A model generated the notes under the pieces. That model searched no databases. It had not been told where the DNA came from and saw only the letters and a list, made by a program, of their open reading frames with translations. From positions 62,001 through 126,000 of the forward strand of contig JAQGDQ010000302.1 in NCBI GenBank assembly GCA_030141605.1: 64,000 bases of DNA, written 5' to 3'. This document shows, one piece after another, positions 36,701 through 51,700 of this stretch (position 1 is its first letter; each line of letters opens with the position of its first letter). Origin of the DNA: Tubiluchus corallicola. Its lineage: Eukaryota > Priapulida > Priapulimorpha > Priapulimorphida > Tubiluchidae. Made by a program: the position numbers and the translations under genes.

Positions 36701-39700
36701 TAACCATGCTGTATATGTTCACACTATGCTTCTGAAATCTATAGGTGTTTTACTGGTCAAGTGGTAGTATCAGGATATGTAATGAGATAGAATAATCGAT
36801 TACTGAAGTAAAAGTAATCAGTGACCATAATTACTTAATTTCTGATATCACCTTTCACTAGTGTCTTACTGATTGAAGAAATACGAAAGTTTCTTGTATC
36901 TCAACCAGGTTGTGAACAAACTTTATGCTTTTCCGCTTTTTGAAAATCTTGTGTATTTTCACTTCTCAAACTAGCTTCATTGCGACATTTGCATCAAACA
37001 GGCACCATGTCTTAAAACCTGTAATTGAAATCCAACCAAAGTGAGATCAGACAATTTATAATTTGACTAGCATGTTCTAAATTAATAGTGTAGTTTACCC
37101 ACTAATTAAAGCTATTTCTGCAATTGTTGTTACCATTTTGTAAAATTAATTTCATTCTTAACTAATGAAACTTGCAGCTGTAATCCCATGACTATGCAGT
37201 AAAAAGCCACAATGAATTATTAATAAGTACTTTATGCCTTATTGTAGCTGCAGAAGCCATTTCGCAGCTTGTTAATGAATCATTCTCTTGTTATAGTGTA
37301 TAACCTCTCCCTCTCCCTCCCCCCCCCTCTCTCTGTCTCTTTCTCTCTCCCCCTCTCTCCCTCTTTCCCTTTTGATTTTGTTGCCTGCTGTTGTAACTCT
37401 TGTCGTGAAAATGACATTTTTTACGGTGTGTTTTAATGGCGTGTCACAGTCTCGTTATGATGCAATTGTAAAATATGAATGCCATAAAACTGCAGCTGTT
37501 GTTTTAGGAGCTGTTAGCTTAATGAGAATCCTGTAATATGTGTAGAAATTCTTAGCTACCATTATTTGTATTGTGTTATTTTGCTTTATTGCAATCAATA
37601 CAACTGTGTCTGGTTACGATATGCCAAATTTACTTAAAATCAAATTGCGTACTGTATAGATATCATAGTTATGCTGTCTCACTTTATCTGTATCTTTTGT
37701 CACTATGTGACTGTGTCTCATCTTAAATTATCAGAAAGACGTTTCTCCTTACTTACTGCTCTGAATGGTCAATAATCAGTGGAAAATAAGCATTTTTCTT
37801 AAGTTTTTAGTATATGAATAAAAGTAATAGTGAACATTGTGCAAAAAATGAGTTTTTTGTAGTATCTAAAAATGTTTCGTTCACTTTCTGAACCCTGTTG
37901 GGACTTCATTGCACAACCAATAACCAGTAATACATTTTTTCAGTTATTGCTTCCTATTTTTTTATTTTTGTTGTTTCTAGTACATTCGTCTTTCCATTGA
38001 CTCCCGTCCGGAACTGATCCTGCAGCTACTAACCCATCATTGGGGCCTGGAGTTGCCAAAACTTGTCATCTCTATTCATGGTGGCATCTCTAATTTTGAA
38101 CTGCAGCCAAAGCTGAAGCGTATGTTTCGCAAGGGTCTTCTGAAGGCAGCCAAAACAACTGGTTCTTGGATACTAACGGGTGGAACTAATACAGGTGCTT
38201 TACTTCTTAGACATTTGACGTATATATTATAGAACTGCATAAGCTTAATTTTAGTTGTCTTGTGCTCGGTTGCATATACATGGTCTAGAAGATTTTCGTT
38301 TGTATTAAGCTACATATATTTTCATTCGAGACTATCCTGATCGTATACATTATGTGCTACAGCTACTGGCTTTTACACATAAGTTCAAAAGACTCATTGG
38401 CCAATAGGAAGAAATTTCTGTAAATTTCTTTCAGAACTAATTCGTTTTATGAGAATAAAAATTGTTTAAATAAAGCAATCACAAATGTTATAAAATGTAG
38501 TGCAGTAATTAGACTGTGCATGATTTAAAGTAGCAAAATAAATTTGGCAGTTAATCCTAAAACCAATCAGAAAAATATGTTTTTTCTTCTTGACTGTGAA
38601 ATTTTTAGTACACATATAGATTAGGTTGTTTGAGTTTTGTGTGAGCTTAATGGCAATAATAATAGAAAATATTTTTCAATTTCGTGTTTGCGCAAGTGTT
38701 TTGGCGACTCTCAAAACTTTAATCACTGAATTGATTTTAGAAATCTTAGTCTCATAACGTATCTGTACACATGGGTTTTAAAATGTTATGGAAGTTTTAC
38801 TGCACCTATAAAGTAATCACTAAAGGGCATAAGAAGTATGGGGTGGCAATTAAGGTGTAATAATATCTTAAAAAGAAATAATTCTAATAATCGAAAACAA
38901 GCTAGCACAGCTAACACGTATTATTTGGTGTACCTGCTGTTAGCTTAGAGATGATATGTTTCCCTTATATTCTACATTCATTTGTTTGTCTTCTACTCTT
39001 CTATGCTGGCTTCATTATCATTCCAGTTTCATGTATTCTAGTATTCGTTAGAAAGGGGAGTGCTGCAGAATTCTGCTCATTAAAAGCAGAAAGATTATTC
39101 TCAATAATAATTATAGCTCTCTGTCACATCGCATGGTTAGTAGTAGGCCTATGTAATGTGTCATTGAAAAAAGAAACTAAGTAAATGTGCATTGTTACAG
39201 TTTAAACATGTTGGTTTGACAGTAAATAAGACTTGAAAATTGCCAAAGATAAAAACAATTTGTACAATGTATATTTATGTTTTTTAGCTTTATTCTTTTC
39301 TTCCATCTGAGTTTCTTTGTTGTTGTTTTGAATCTTTAAATTGTCAAATGGAACTCATATTTCATTTTTTGTACTCAATGTTTTTCATTTGGCAAGTTTC
39401 GTTGTTTTTAACTTTCTGCGTCATGTAGGTTTACAGATTGTTTTAATCCTTTTTTTCCATTGTTTCAAGGTGTTAACAAGCAAGTTGGCGATGCGTTGAG
39501 TGATCGCATGTCCATCGCAAAGGCCAAAACAAGAATTGTCACTATAGGAATAGCACCGTGGGGAATGATAGAACATCGTGAGGATCTTCTCGGAAGAGAT
39601 GTAAGCCAATTATTATAGTTTGTGGCACATATTTATAAATATGTGGTTATTGTAATGTATTTGCATTGTCTAGACGCTGTAGCTTTTTGTGGTCAGTCTG

Positions 39701-42700
39701 TGCCTTGAACTGTAGCATTGCTGAATAGAGTTTACTCAACGTCTAGGAAGATCAGGCGAATGACACATTGTAGCTTTCTGAGATTCGTTTTTATTTATCC
39801 GAGTGAAAAGAAGTGGAAATCGAATAAGAAGCTATTAGTTTGGCTATCAATGGCTCCACTTGAATGACTGACTTCTGTATTGTGATTTTCTGGCTGTTTT
39901 GTTGCTTCCTTAATGGCTGCTATTTTAGTTCCCCTTGTTATATTTGAAGCACTTGTATAGTTGCAAAATGTCTTTTCTCTAGAACGAACTGTTTTCTAGC
40001 ATCTATGAAACCGTAGTCTAAAAATATCACAAATTTATTCGCCATTTATAGGCCCTATTCATCCAGTCACTTTCCAATTTCTGGAGAGCATTAACAGTCG
40101 ACTGATAGCAGCAAATGAGTTTGTAAGTGCATGTACTTGTAAGGTCTTTCACTGCGTGTCATACCATCACTGGTATTCATTTCGTCATAAAGCCGTTAAG
40201 CCATTATGAAAGCAGTGCCATTCTGTGAAACAGCTTGCAAAAAGGCAACAGCAGATCAATACAGTAAGTGCAAAAATCGATCTCACAAACGCCTAATTAT
40301 TGGTCCATACATCCTCAGTCAGGACGCCTCGGATCACTCCAGTGAGGTACCGACATTTCTGTTCATATGAGGAGCTTGGAATGTACATGTGATGTTCATT
40401 TGTGCCATTGATTCATGTATCATGCTTAAATAACACCCCAAATGACCTAGATCGAAGATAAGAGATATCAGCCGGTTTCAATTTTATATTATGGCATATT
40501 ATATATATATGGCATATATTTATGATCCCTGGAGCTCATAATGAGTAAAGACAGACATTTTAAGTGGTAATCGGGTGGCTGCCATATAAATTGCGGTCTG
40601 GATCGGAAATATGACGTACCGACTGAAATTAAGTGTAAATGACGGCCTATCAATCTTGGACCCTAAACATAACCATGACAGACAATTATTTAAGGGACAT
40701 TGACTACCCACAAGATGCCCTAAAGTAGGATTGTCTGAAATTAGAACTTATAATTAATATGTTAGTTGCTATTTATTTACTTTTATAAATGATATGTAAT
40801 CATCCTTGAACGGTGAAATATGTAATGACACACACTACAATTGTTTCCTCGTGTCTGTCAGATACCCAAAATGTATATACCAAATTGGGACCTGGATGAA
40901 ACGTATGAAATAGCTGAAATCAAAATTAAATGATGGCCTATCAATCGTGGATTATAAAAATAACAATGGTAGAAAAGTGAACCTAGTAATGCCTACTTGG
41001 CATATACCCTAAAAGTAGGACTTGTTCGAATTTTGGACTGCCATATCCCAATATAGTCCTATATTTAGAACATTTGGTTGGAACCAGGTACCAAATGGAG
41101 TGTCTGCCATTATGTACCTTCAACCTTCAAGATGACTGTATACCCCTTAAACGCAAGTCGAATTGTAACAACTTCATTTATTATAAGTCCTAATTTTGGA
41201 CAATCCTATTTTAGGGCATCTTGTGGGTAGTTGGTTCCTCCTAAATTGTCTACCATTCATTATATTTAGGGTCCAAGATTGGTAGGCTATTATTTACACA
41301 TAATTTCGGCTGGTGTCTCCTTGTCCTAATTAAGATCCTTATCCTAATTTTGTCCGACATTTAGGGTGTTTGACAGGCACCAGACACCAGTAAAATCCAA
41401 CTGGTATCTCTTATCTTCTATCTAGATCATTTTGAGGGGTCATTTACGGGTACGCAGAAACGACATAATCATATACCATTGGCACGTAGCAAGCTGAGCA
41501 TCTTACATGACTAATACTGGTGTCTCGCTCAATCAATCTGAAGGGGTACCTGAAGTAGTATTACTTTACAGCAATTTTGTGCGTATATTTTGTTTGTTTT
41601 CATTTTAAATTTCCCGTGACACCGGGCTATTACATGACGTCATATACACACAACATAAATCAGGGGAAGAAAGGGCAACGTATAACTATGTCTCAAAAAA
41701 CTTTCCATGCAAATCTATATTACTTAGCATTTCACTTACCTACTGGAAAGACTTATGTAACTAGAAATAATTATTTAAAATGTGCGTGCCAATTGGTAAA
41801 ATGTCGCTGGCTCATTTTTCTAGGAGATTATATTCGTATCTCCCAGAAAATTCTAGCTATCTTTAAGCGCTGCTGAAGCTATCGTTGAAAGCAATAATAC
41901 TACTGCTGCTGCTACTGCTGCTGCTGCTGTTGCTGCTCCTGCTGATCGTCATGAAACTAATAATGGTACACTAGAATGAACTGAGCATCGACTGAATGAG
42001 TCGGACATTTGATCGTCATATTGAATTCAAGATGGCTGCGATGACGCCATCATGAATTATAATTTCGAAACAAATTGTCATGAAACTGTGAACGAATATT
42101 CTAGAATAAATTTTGCGTCTGTTGACGGTGTAAGTTTTTGAACCATTGTATTGTCACTCGACCGGTTTGTATTGAACTTATTTCACTTTTCTGAGCTTGC
42201 CTATGGCGCAAAAAAATCTTGCTCCTGTTTAGATAGCAATATCGCAGCACACCGAACCAGTTAAGTGGTGCGCCACTCACTAACCAAAAATGCATTTTTA
42301 ATCTTATTGACAATATATAATAATTTAAAATTTCATTTAGTTAGTAACATGTGTGCTATGCATACTTTAATTATTTTTTCAAACTTCAGCCTAATGTTTT
42401 CTAAACATTGTTTCAAACAACCTACCATTAAAATGGCTGCGCCCAAGGGTCATCGTGGGAGTTTAAATTTACATGTTTTATACAGCGTTACTGCATTACA
42501 CAAGTGCTGCATGCAAAAAAGGCTGTATGTAAGTGGAAGGTTTTCTTGGGCTTTGAGTTTTTGTAAGCTTTCAATGATTTTAAGACGTAACTGATAACCT
42601 GGACATTAACGTTTGTGGCTAGTTTCTAGACATGCCCCTTTTTGTGGCAATTGATATAACATTCTTTCTGTATAGGTAGTGAAACCTTACTACAGCATGC

Positions 42701-45700
42701 AATCATCAAAAAGCAAGTATGCATTATTCAACACTAAACATACTAACTTTCTGTTGGTGGATAATGGTACCGTGGGAAAATACGGAGCGGAAATTGTCGT
42801 ACGGAAAAAATTAGAGAAGTACATTTCACGGCAGAAAATCACTACACGTAAGTGTTGAATACATCTCGCAGCAAAGTTGAAAAAACATTTAACCGCAAAA
42901 TTTCTGTTCACTTGATTAAATAATTAGTTTCTTTGCCTACTGTATTTATACATACAATTGTTGAAATATTCACAGCAATGTTTGTGTTGAACTTGTTGTC
43001 ACACGTGCTGGTAAAAGCAATAAGCATGTGGTACATTTTTTACATTTTATGGGGTCTTGGCGCTAATTATTAAATTTCTTGTATGGTAAAAAGTTACCAA
43101 ATTTTGATGTTAAGAGTTCAAAATATTTGGTTTTTCCTTTAAAAGAATTTTTGTTAACTTGAAAAATATAATTTGCATAATGCTTTGTTATCATTAGTGT
43201 CACCAGACACATCATGTCTAGACTCACGTCTTGGGAATTTTAATCTCAAAATAAAAAAAATGACTGAAAGAACGTTTTTATAAATCTTTATAGTAGATAA
43301 TATTAATTAAATACACGTATCCACTTTTATTAAATTGATTTAGAAACTGTATAGGTTAAATTTTTGAATAGTTGGCAAATCAAATTTTATTTTATGCATG
43401 ATTTAGGCTATTTCCACCATAGTGACATAACTAATCAAAGTGTTGCTTTTACTGATTTGTTACGTCTTTGGTTGACTTTTTCCATATTTATGATAAACGT
43501 TGTTGATCATGAGTAAGGTTAAGTGTTTCCTCTTGTATATTGATATTAGCTTTTATCATGTTTCATGATTTTTCTCTAGGTGAAGCTGGAGAAAGCTGTG
43601 GGGTGCCTGTCGTATGCGTGGTACTGGAGGGTGGGCCTAATGCAATACGTACCGTACTAGAGTATGTAACTGATAAGCCACCCGTTCCTGTTGTAATATG
43701 TGACGGTAGTGGCCGTGCAGCGGATCTGTTTGCATTTGCTCACAAATTTGCTACTGATGAAGGGTATTTATCATATTCACGTGAATTTATTTAGAAATCT
43801 GCATAATATAGTACTTGGTATAATGTTAATACTGCTATCTGCATTTACATTTGTATCATTTTGAGTCAATAATGAGATTTTGTTTACCAAAGAGTTTGAT
43901 TGCATTTCTGGCATCCAGAACACCATTATTATTGTTTGAACGCCTGAATATTTTCTAGGAAGCTGAAGCTGATATCAGCTACATTAGTACAATTTCTTAT
44001 TTGCCTGTAACGCTACATCAATACATGGATGCATTGTTATGTCCTTTATTACGATATGTGTACCGCCAAAGTGCACTCATGTCATAAAAATCTGAGTCAA
44101 TGATATTTAGCAAATTAGCATGTGCTTGACTGTATGCTGATAAAAATGATTAGAAGTAATTCAAGCTGCAGCTGTAGAGTGTACTGTAAATAAGTAACAA
44201 TCAGTGCAGGGAACAGTAGTTGACTTGATTTAGGTTCTGCTAACTGCCAAAGCAGTTGAAAACTCAAGGTGTTTAATCTGTACTAGGCTGATTACATTGT
44301 TTACATATAAATGCTAGTTACATATAAACTTGCTAGATGGCAGAAGTGAACCAGAAAATGCACAAGCAACTTTTAAACCTTAAGTATTGATATGTTTTGC
44401 TTTTCCGGTGACTAAAAAATCCAACAGTTTTTCAAATTATTCTAGAACTTAGCAATCCTAACAATATTGATTGATAAAATATCTTTAACGTTTATTATCA
44501 ATGGCTTCATTTAGTATTTTACAAAACCAGCAAACGTTAACTCGGTTAAAACGTGACATAAGTGTATTTTTGCAACCCTATCTGTTATTGAGCATCTTCT
44601 AACAATATGCTTTCTGATTTGCAGGAATCTTTTGCCTAGTCTACAAGAGCAACTTGTCATAACTATGCAGAAAACATTTAACTACTCAACTGAACAGGCT
44701 GAACGTTTATATGGTGAATTAATGCTGTGTATGAAGAAAAAGGAATTGGTATTTCTTTCACATATTACTTTTCAAGTCATATTCAAGGAATTTCATGGCA
44801 TGTTGAAAGGTTCAAACCATTTTTAAGTAATATGGCAGTACACATTAGCATTTGTTTTTAATCAAAATTGAAAATCTGTTTTTCAGTAATTATCCGGTCT
44901 ATGAAATAGCATTCATCAGAGGTTTGTGCAGCTGTTGACTTTTGTGATGGATAAGTGTAATGGCTTTAACAGCATTTAGATGATTATGATTTTGTTGAAA
45001 ACGCCTTGCACATAAAGTTAACATTTCATCATGCAAATTTGTATTAATGAAAGTCTTAACATGTTAAGTTGTTAGAAGTTCTAACACGTTAATGGTGTTA
45101 CAAACCCAGATTAAATTAAATTTTGCTACCAATCTTGAAAGATTGTAAATGTGAAAAAAGTTTGTTTCAAGTTCATTTTCAAGTTTGTTATCAAAATGTA
45201 TTTAATTGTGTGTTTGTAACATCAATAATAATCTTGACATTAAGATTATAGCAAATATAATCGTAAAAGAAGTTAAAGGGCCCATAAGATACGCAGCTGA
45301 TGAAATTCAAGAGGACGAAAGCTTCTGAAAAAATAAAGAATTTTTGAGATTTATTTGCATTTTAATTTCTTTTATGATTATGACCATGGCAAATCTCAGA
45401 AGATCAAATTATAACAATTAACTAGCATGTTAAGTTGTTAAAAGTTCAGTGCTAACAGCACACATAATTGTAACACAGCACTAAAGGCAAAATATGATTT
45501 GATGTCAAAATGTAGTGCAGTTTTTGCTGATAAATATGTCATATTTAAAAATTAATGAAAAGCTTTGTACAAGCGGGAGATGTCTGTCCAAATTTGCCGA
45601 TTATCTGTATTTACCGATACTAAACTAATACAGTAGGCGCAGTGTATTAGACTCACAGTAATGTAGAATCAATTGTCTCAAAAACTTCTAGTATGGGCCG

Positions 45701-48700
45701 CTTCTGACAATCAAGCTACGCACGTGTCGTTACACGCTGCTTGGTGCACTGAAGTAATGGTGCAAACAAAGTGATGGCCCACCAACTAGCTGTCAACTAG
45801 TAAAACAATGGATTGTGTCTGTAGTATGTGGGACTTTTAACAGTCCAGATTTTGTCCGATTTTTCCGGCAAACCGAGATGTGAGTGTATAGGTTGTGGAG
45901 TATTCCCGCAAACCAAATGTGTGATCTACAAATAAGCTGTTAGCCACAGCTTTCTTGCTTAATGCATTGTAATTAAAGGTAACAATTAACTTTTCTGGCT
46001 AAATTTCATGAAAACTATATTTAACATAGATTACGAGTTACTGAAAAATTTTCAAGCATTTTTTGCAATGATAATAATTGTTTTCTAATTCATAAAGTAA
46101 TAATAATTTCATACTACAAATTTGATAAAGCCAACTTATTTGAGCCTCTATAGTTAAGCACATTAACTTCTCAAACACCCTTTAGTTAGGACTTGCACAG
46201 CTCATGGATTTTATGCAAATGAATGAAATGATTGTAATTTCAGTGGTTATCCTTGTCTACTACTCAACTGTAGAGCCAAAGAAACAGAGTAGTTTTCAGT
46301 TTTTCTTTTCCTTTCGAAGCTCACATTAATTCAGACAGTATAGCCTGTCTGCTCAGACATACAACCGTCGTCAGTGAATTACAGGGCAAACTCTGCAACA
46401 GTCCAGTTATTTTCTCGTCGATCACATTTAAGAATCCACCGTTTTCTTACAATTTTATGCTTTGGAAAACTTAAAAATTGTCACTCAGCTAGAAGCATTA
46501 TTTGAGCGAGTCATTGATAAATCTATCAAGCATGAATGATCAGAAAACAGAAAATTTAACCACGCTGCAATAATAAAGCAGTGCACCGGGTATTGCAAGT
46601 GTCATCACTTTCGTTCCTAATATTTTTTCATCTATCGCATATAATGCATTGTAGTAAGTGTGGACAAAGTTATGAATTGAGCTTAACATTAGAAATGCAT
46701 TCAGTGCTGCTTTACAGTGATCTTGCACATAAGGTTGAGACAGTTGTATGGAGTGATCAGCTACAAGAAAGTGTTTACCACACAAGGTTGTGCCCAGTGC
46801 ACATAAACTTGTTAAGATTATCCATTACCTAATTTGTTTAAAGTGTTTGCCACATAAAATTATTAAAAGTTGCCATCATATTAAGTTGTATTTCAGAAGT
46901 TATTATCATTTTCAACAAGCACTTTTTATATCTCTATTTCATAGACAAGTATTTGATGTAAAAACATAATCTACAGTATGTTTGTTACTTTTTACTTGTC
47001 CATGCAGTGCAGTTTGTATGCTGTTCAGTGTGTTTTCTGGTTGTGTCTGCTATTGAATAAGCAACGTAATCAATCAGCACTTGCTGTTATTGCTTTTCAG
47101 ATTACAATATTTCGTATGGGCGGTGGACCAATCCAAGATCTAGATCAAGCCATCTTAACAGCATTGTTAAAAATAATCAGAACTTCAGCTGTTGATCAGT
47201 TGTATCTTGCACTAACCTGGAATCGAGTTGACATTGCCAGAAGCGAGATATTTGTCTATGGTCAAGAGTGGCCGGTAAATATCAGATTTTGCCAGAAACA
47301 AAAACACATTTCCATGCCAGATCTATTTTTCGAAAAAAAAAATTCTACAACTTCTAGTACTAGCAGGAATACAGTTTGTTTTGCATTTTACTTATAAAAT
47401 GCCCAAAATTCAGTGTTACTTCTGAAAATTTTATTTGTCAAGAAGGTTTCTTGAAGAAGTCCATTTTGCACCGTTTGAGCTGACTTTTGCTTTCATCAAC
47501 CAATACTCATGTACTTAGTTTTGTCAACTTAGTTTAAATTTTACGTAGTTATGGATACTGTAAGAAACATATTTTAATGGATAGATTATGAGCTTATTGT
47601 ACAGAATTCGAGTGTATGGGTTTGTGTTGTGGTAAGGTGAAGGTCAGAGTTCATATACTTTTCATACAAGGATTAATTGGAACATTACTGACTAAAACTA
47701 AAAGTACCTACTTTGCCTTGTTACTTTGCAGGAAGGTGCATTGGACAGAGCAATGATGGAAGCCCTGGCCAGTGATCGTGTGGACTTTGTCAAATTATTG
47801 CTAGAAAATGGTGTCAACATGAACAAGTTCTTGACCATACCGAGGCTAGAAGAGCTCTACAATGTGGTATGTAGTTATGTACTACGATGATACTATTATT
47901 CTAAAATATTTGATAACGTTTTGTTCCCGTCTGTCTCCTCTCAGCTTTTCCCATTCATTCGTCATAGCACTTTGGACTTACATTTATTGTTATTGTTATT
48001 ATACTTTTGCATTTTTTGCAGTTCACTAATATTTTAAAAAGATACTAGGAGCAAAGCTGCTGTAAATGTTGGCAGAGAAAGCAAAAAGAAATGGCAGACA
48101 AATGATAATTATTTTACGTAACTGGAGAAAATCGGTTTTCCATGCTATTGCAAATAGTGCAATTACAAGTTCATTGTTGCACCTGATTAACTTGCAGGTG
48201 ATTAAGTAATTTTATTTTTACACGATGTTTGCTAATTTTGTTACAATGAATGCTTGCAGGTAAAAGCAGACAACAGATTTATTAAGATAGGCTTTTAAGT
48301 TTTGTAATGATCACTTTTTATGCTAACATCTTTTTTTGGGTTTTGTGGCTTTGAGTAAATTTATCAAATGTTTTATGCTGTTTTGTATAGTAAATATAGC
48401 ATTTTTAATGGAGCACTGACAGAGTTTTCTCAAATAACTAAATTTGAATATAAAAAGCCAAGGTTTTCAAATAGCTAAAGAAATATCCAACTGGGGATGT
48501 GTGTTCAATGCAAATGTTGAGCATGGATTTTTTGTGCATTAATGATATTTGTAAAAAAAGCAACTTACAATTTCATGCAGCAGCAAGCCATAGCTTGGCT
48601 AAAACAGTAGGTTGCCATGATGCTCGTAGCTATCAGCCCACTATGTACATTGTCCTGCTGTAGTTTCTAGCAACATAGCACAAACTAGGGATTGGTAAAG

Positions 48701-51700
48701 TTGGCATTGCTGTTGTGACCAAGTGATTTTTTTTGCCTGCCATCTATGGACGAGTTAAAAAGGCTTTGCAAGTGTGCTGGCACTATTTGCGGTCCCATGT
48801 CTATAAAGCGGACGTGTCCAGCTCTATTCGTGTCTTTGGACAAAATTGTAATCAGTGATAAAATACTGGTGGAGAGTTTCATGTAGAAGTAGCTCTTGGG
48901 AAAAGTCTAGAACACCAAAGTATAGTTTTATGATGTAAAATGCGCAGGAGAAACAGAAAGGACGAATGTGTGGTTAATGCTTGCTTCACATGTAATTATG
49001 TGCTGGACTAGTGTAACAAAGTAGTTACTTAAATTAGACATATTAGAAGTCATGGTGTTCCACTTTTGTAAGCCTTTTGAAATAATCTCCATACGATATG
49101 TCTTGCTCAATTGGTCTTTTACCAGTTAGTTAGCTAAACATTTTGCCAAATGTTATTTGTTTTGTGTTTGTCTACGTAAGCTAATAATCATTTTTTCAAT
49201 ACAAAATACTATCTTTTATTCTGCTTTTCAGAAATGTGGTCCATCAAATACGTTATATTATCTAGTCAGCGACTTTAGAAAGGTATGTCTGTTGCTTGCA
49301 TTGATCTGTTGTAATGAAAAGCTGTGATGCTTGTCTTGACAGTTACTGTTAGAAAAAAATATAAAAAAACTAAAATTGGTTGGCTGAACTTCTTTTGCAG
49401 ATTTTCTAAAACATCTTGTTGCTTCAACACAAGTCTTGCTTTGTAAGAAGCGAACCAGTAAAGTGGTAAACTGAATATAATAAATTATATATGGTCTTCT
49501 TACGCTTTCTGAGTGAATATTCACAAATCAGAATATAATAATAAAAATTGTGAAACTGCAAATTGTAAATAACTTCTTTATTTCCAGTTTCCAATACTTA
49601 CCGATTCGGTCGGATAATTTGCTTTTTGACATCTAATCTATTTATGTAATTTTTTGTTTAATTTTGCAGTTGTCGTCATACAATTATCATTACTCATTAA
49701 TTGAGATTGGTTTAGTCATTGAGGCACTCATGGGTGGAGCTTATAGGTCTACGTACACTCGCCGAAAGTTTCGTCATATTTACAATCTTGTTACCAAGAG
49801 ATATAATGGATTTAAATCTCCAAATAAGGTAGGGGGAGTTGTGCTAACATTAATAGTGCTTTTGTGACATTGATAAGGTTCTTCACTAGCTAGCAGTTAA
49901 CTCAGAGTTACTTGTAATTTGGAAATGTTTATTGGGCTTTGAGAACTATTGGAAGAGATTTATGAAGTGTTTGGATCTCAGGAGACTAAACGGTTTATTA
50001 ATTAAAATTAAGATATTAGATAGGAATCTCCTAATTCCATGTGACATGGTTCCGTTTTGCTCGTTGAAGAACAACGCTGGAGTGTTTACCTGTCCCACAG
50101 AAAAAACTATAAATGTTATGAATGCATGTTATAAAGAAGTTATGTGCCACTTATTTTAAACAAATAAAAAGTTGGCCAATTTTCTTAAAATTTAATCATT
50201 GTTATTATTTTTTTAGTCATTCACAGTCTATCCTACGATCTCGTCTGCTTACCTGCCAAGTTTAAACAACTCTGTAGCAACATCACCAGCAGTGCACACC
50301 TTTAATAATCCGTTCCATGAACTGTTTGTTTGGGCAGTTTTGACGAAACGTCAGAAAATGGCCATGTTTCTATGGCAACAAGGAGAAGAGCCAATGGCCA
50401 AGGTAATCTAGTCTTTTTATTTATTTATTTTTGGAAGCTGAAATTACCTGTTTAATGTTTTTCAAACAAACTTTTATGAGTTACTTGTGCTGACCAAAAC
50501 TTCTTTTAATTCTCTTTATATACTCTCTTTATATATTATTTTTGCATTTATTTGTTTATTTATTTATGCTGACCAAACATTAAGTCATATATTATAAGTT
50601 AAATATGATAGTTAGTAAACTTTAAACTCTAAAATACAGTAAATAAATTTCCAGTATAAACTTTCATCAGATTCACATTTTTCCTTATTTCAAAGATGCA
50701 AGTTAGAAAAATTCTCTGCAATGTAAATAATTTTTTACAAATGGCCAAGAAACTACACATATTGGGACATGAGAGGTTTTTAGTCCCAGCTTGCATGTGT
50801 ACCTAAAATAATTTAACATTAAGTTTATTCACGTAGTAATGTAATACATGGTTTTTTAAATTCAATTTCAAGTTTACCGTTCCGATTACAACCAAAGTCT
50901 CTGTCTCACCACATCCATTCACGATAAATAGGTCCTAATGGATTTCAGCTTGCTGTGTGCAGTACAATTGACAAAAAAATTATGAATAATGAGATTACAC
51001 ATAGGAAACGTGAAACTTCAGGGAACGTTCGGCGCAATCTTCAAGACAAAACTACAAATTTACTTATCGTCTTTGTCTTTCCAGGCGCTAGTTGCTTGCC
51101 GACTTTATAAAGCCATGGCTAGTGAAGCAGCTCAGGACGACTTGGAAGTGGAAGTTTGCGAACTGCTACGTGAATATGCTAGGTAACCAGTTGTTACTTT
51201 CCTGATGAAATTGCATGACTTTTCTGATTATTTGAAGTTTAATGCACATTGAAAGTTTTCAGCGTCATATATCTTATGTAAATTGAACATGTTAATGCAT
51301 ACAAATACTCCTTTGGTTACAGGGAATTTGGAAAACTTGCAGTGGATTTTCTGGAGCAGTGCTTTAAACAAGATGACGACATGACTCAGCAGTTATTGAC
51401 GTATGAGTTGGAATACTGGAGTGACCAGACATGTCTGAGTTTAGCCGTAACTGCAAACTTAAAAGAATTTGTTGCTCACACGAGCTGTCAACTCTTGCTC
51501 ACAGAGATGTGGATGGGTGGATTGCGCATGAGAAAGAGCACAACTTTGAAGGTAACTGAAGTTTCGTTAAAATTTATAGTGATGTGCTTGTCTACTGTCG
51601 ACTATTTTCCTTTATCAACTGGAAAAGGTTTACAAAACATTTTGATTAGTAATATAATTGCTGCATAAAGACTATTTGTGTGTTTTAGTTAATTTTATTT

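Larger units (their letters stand above)
33088..42675. other. TRPM: TRPM introns 2-5
   Basis: The introns are 33088-35889, 36086-37980, 38195-39469 and 39601-42675. Besides the 5S-like fragment D, they hold short simple repeats: (AAT)n at 35766-35792, a C/T-rich tract at 37306-37372 and (CTG)n at about 41893-41945. Intron 5 contains the large foldback repeat. Nothing else is recognised; the open frame at 38951-39184 has no splice context. Confidence 0.55.
44749..50216. other. TRPM: TRPM introns 8-12
   Basis: The introns are 44749-47100, 47275-47731, 47867-49231, 49283-49669 and 49829-50216. The first carries SINE copy 3 and MITE copy 2. I see nothing specific in the others; they are AT-rich with no long open frame. 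Confidence 0.55.

Noticed and set aside
38951-39184. Hydrophobic open frame that looks like membrane segments
   Set aside because: AT-rich intronic sequence favours Phe/Leu/Ile codons; there are no splice sites or homology, and it lies inside a TRPM intron.
45298-45330. Hammerhead-ribozyme-like core CTGATGA ... GGACGAAA
   Set aside because: Stem II is weak, and neither stem I nor stem III forms with a UH cleavage site at the right place in any of the three circular permutations I tried.
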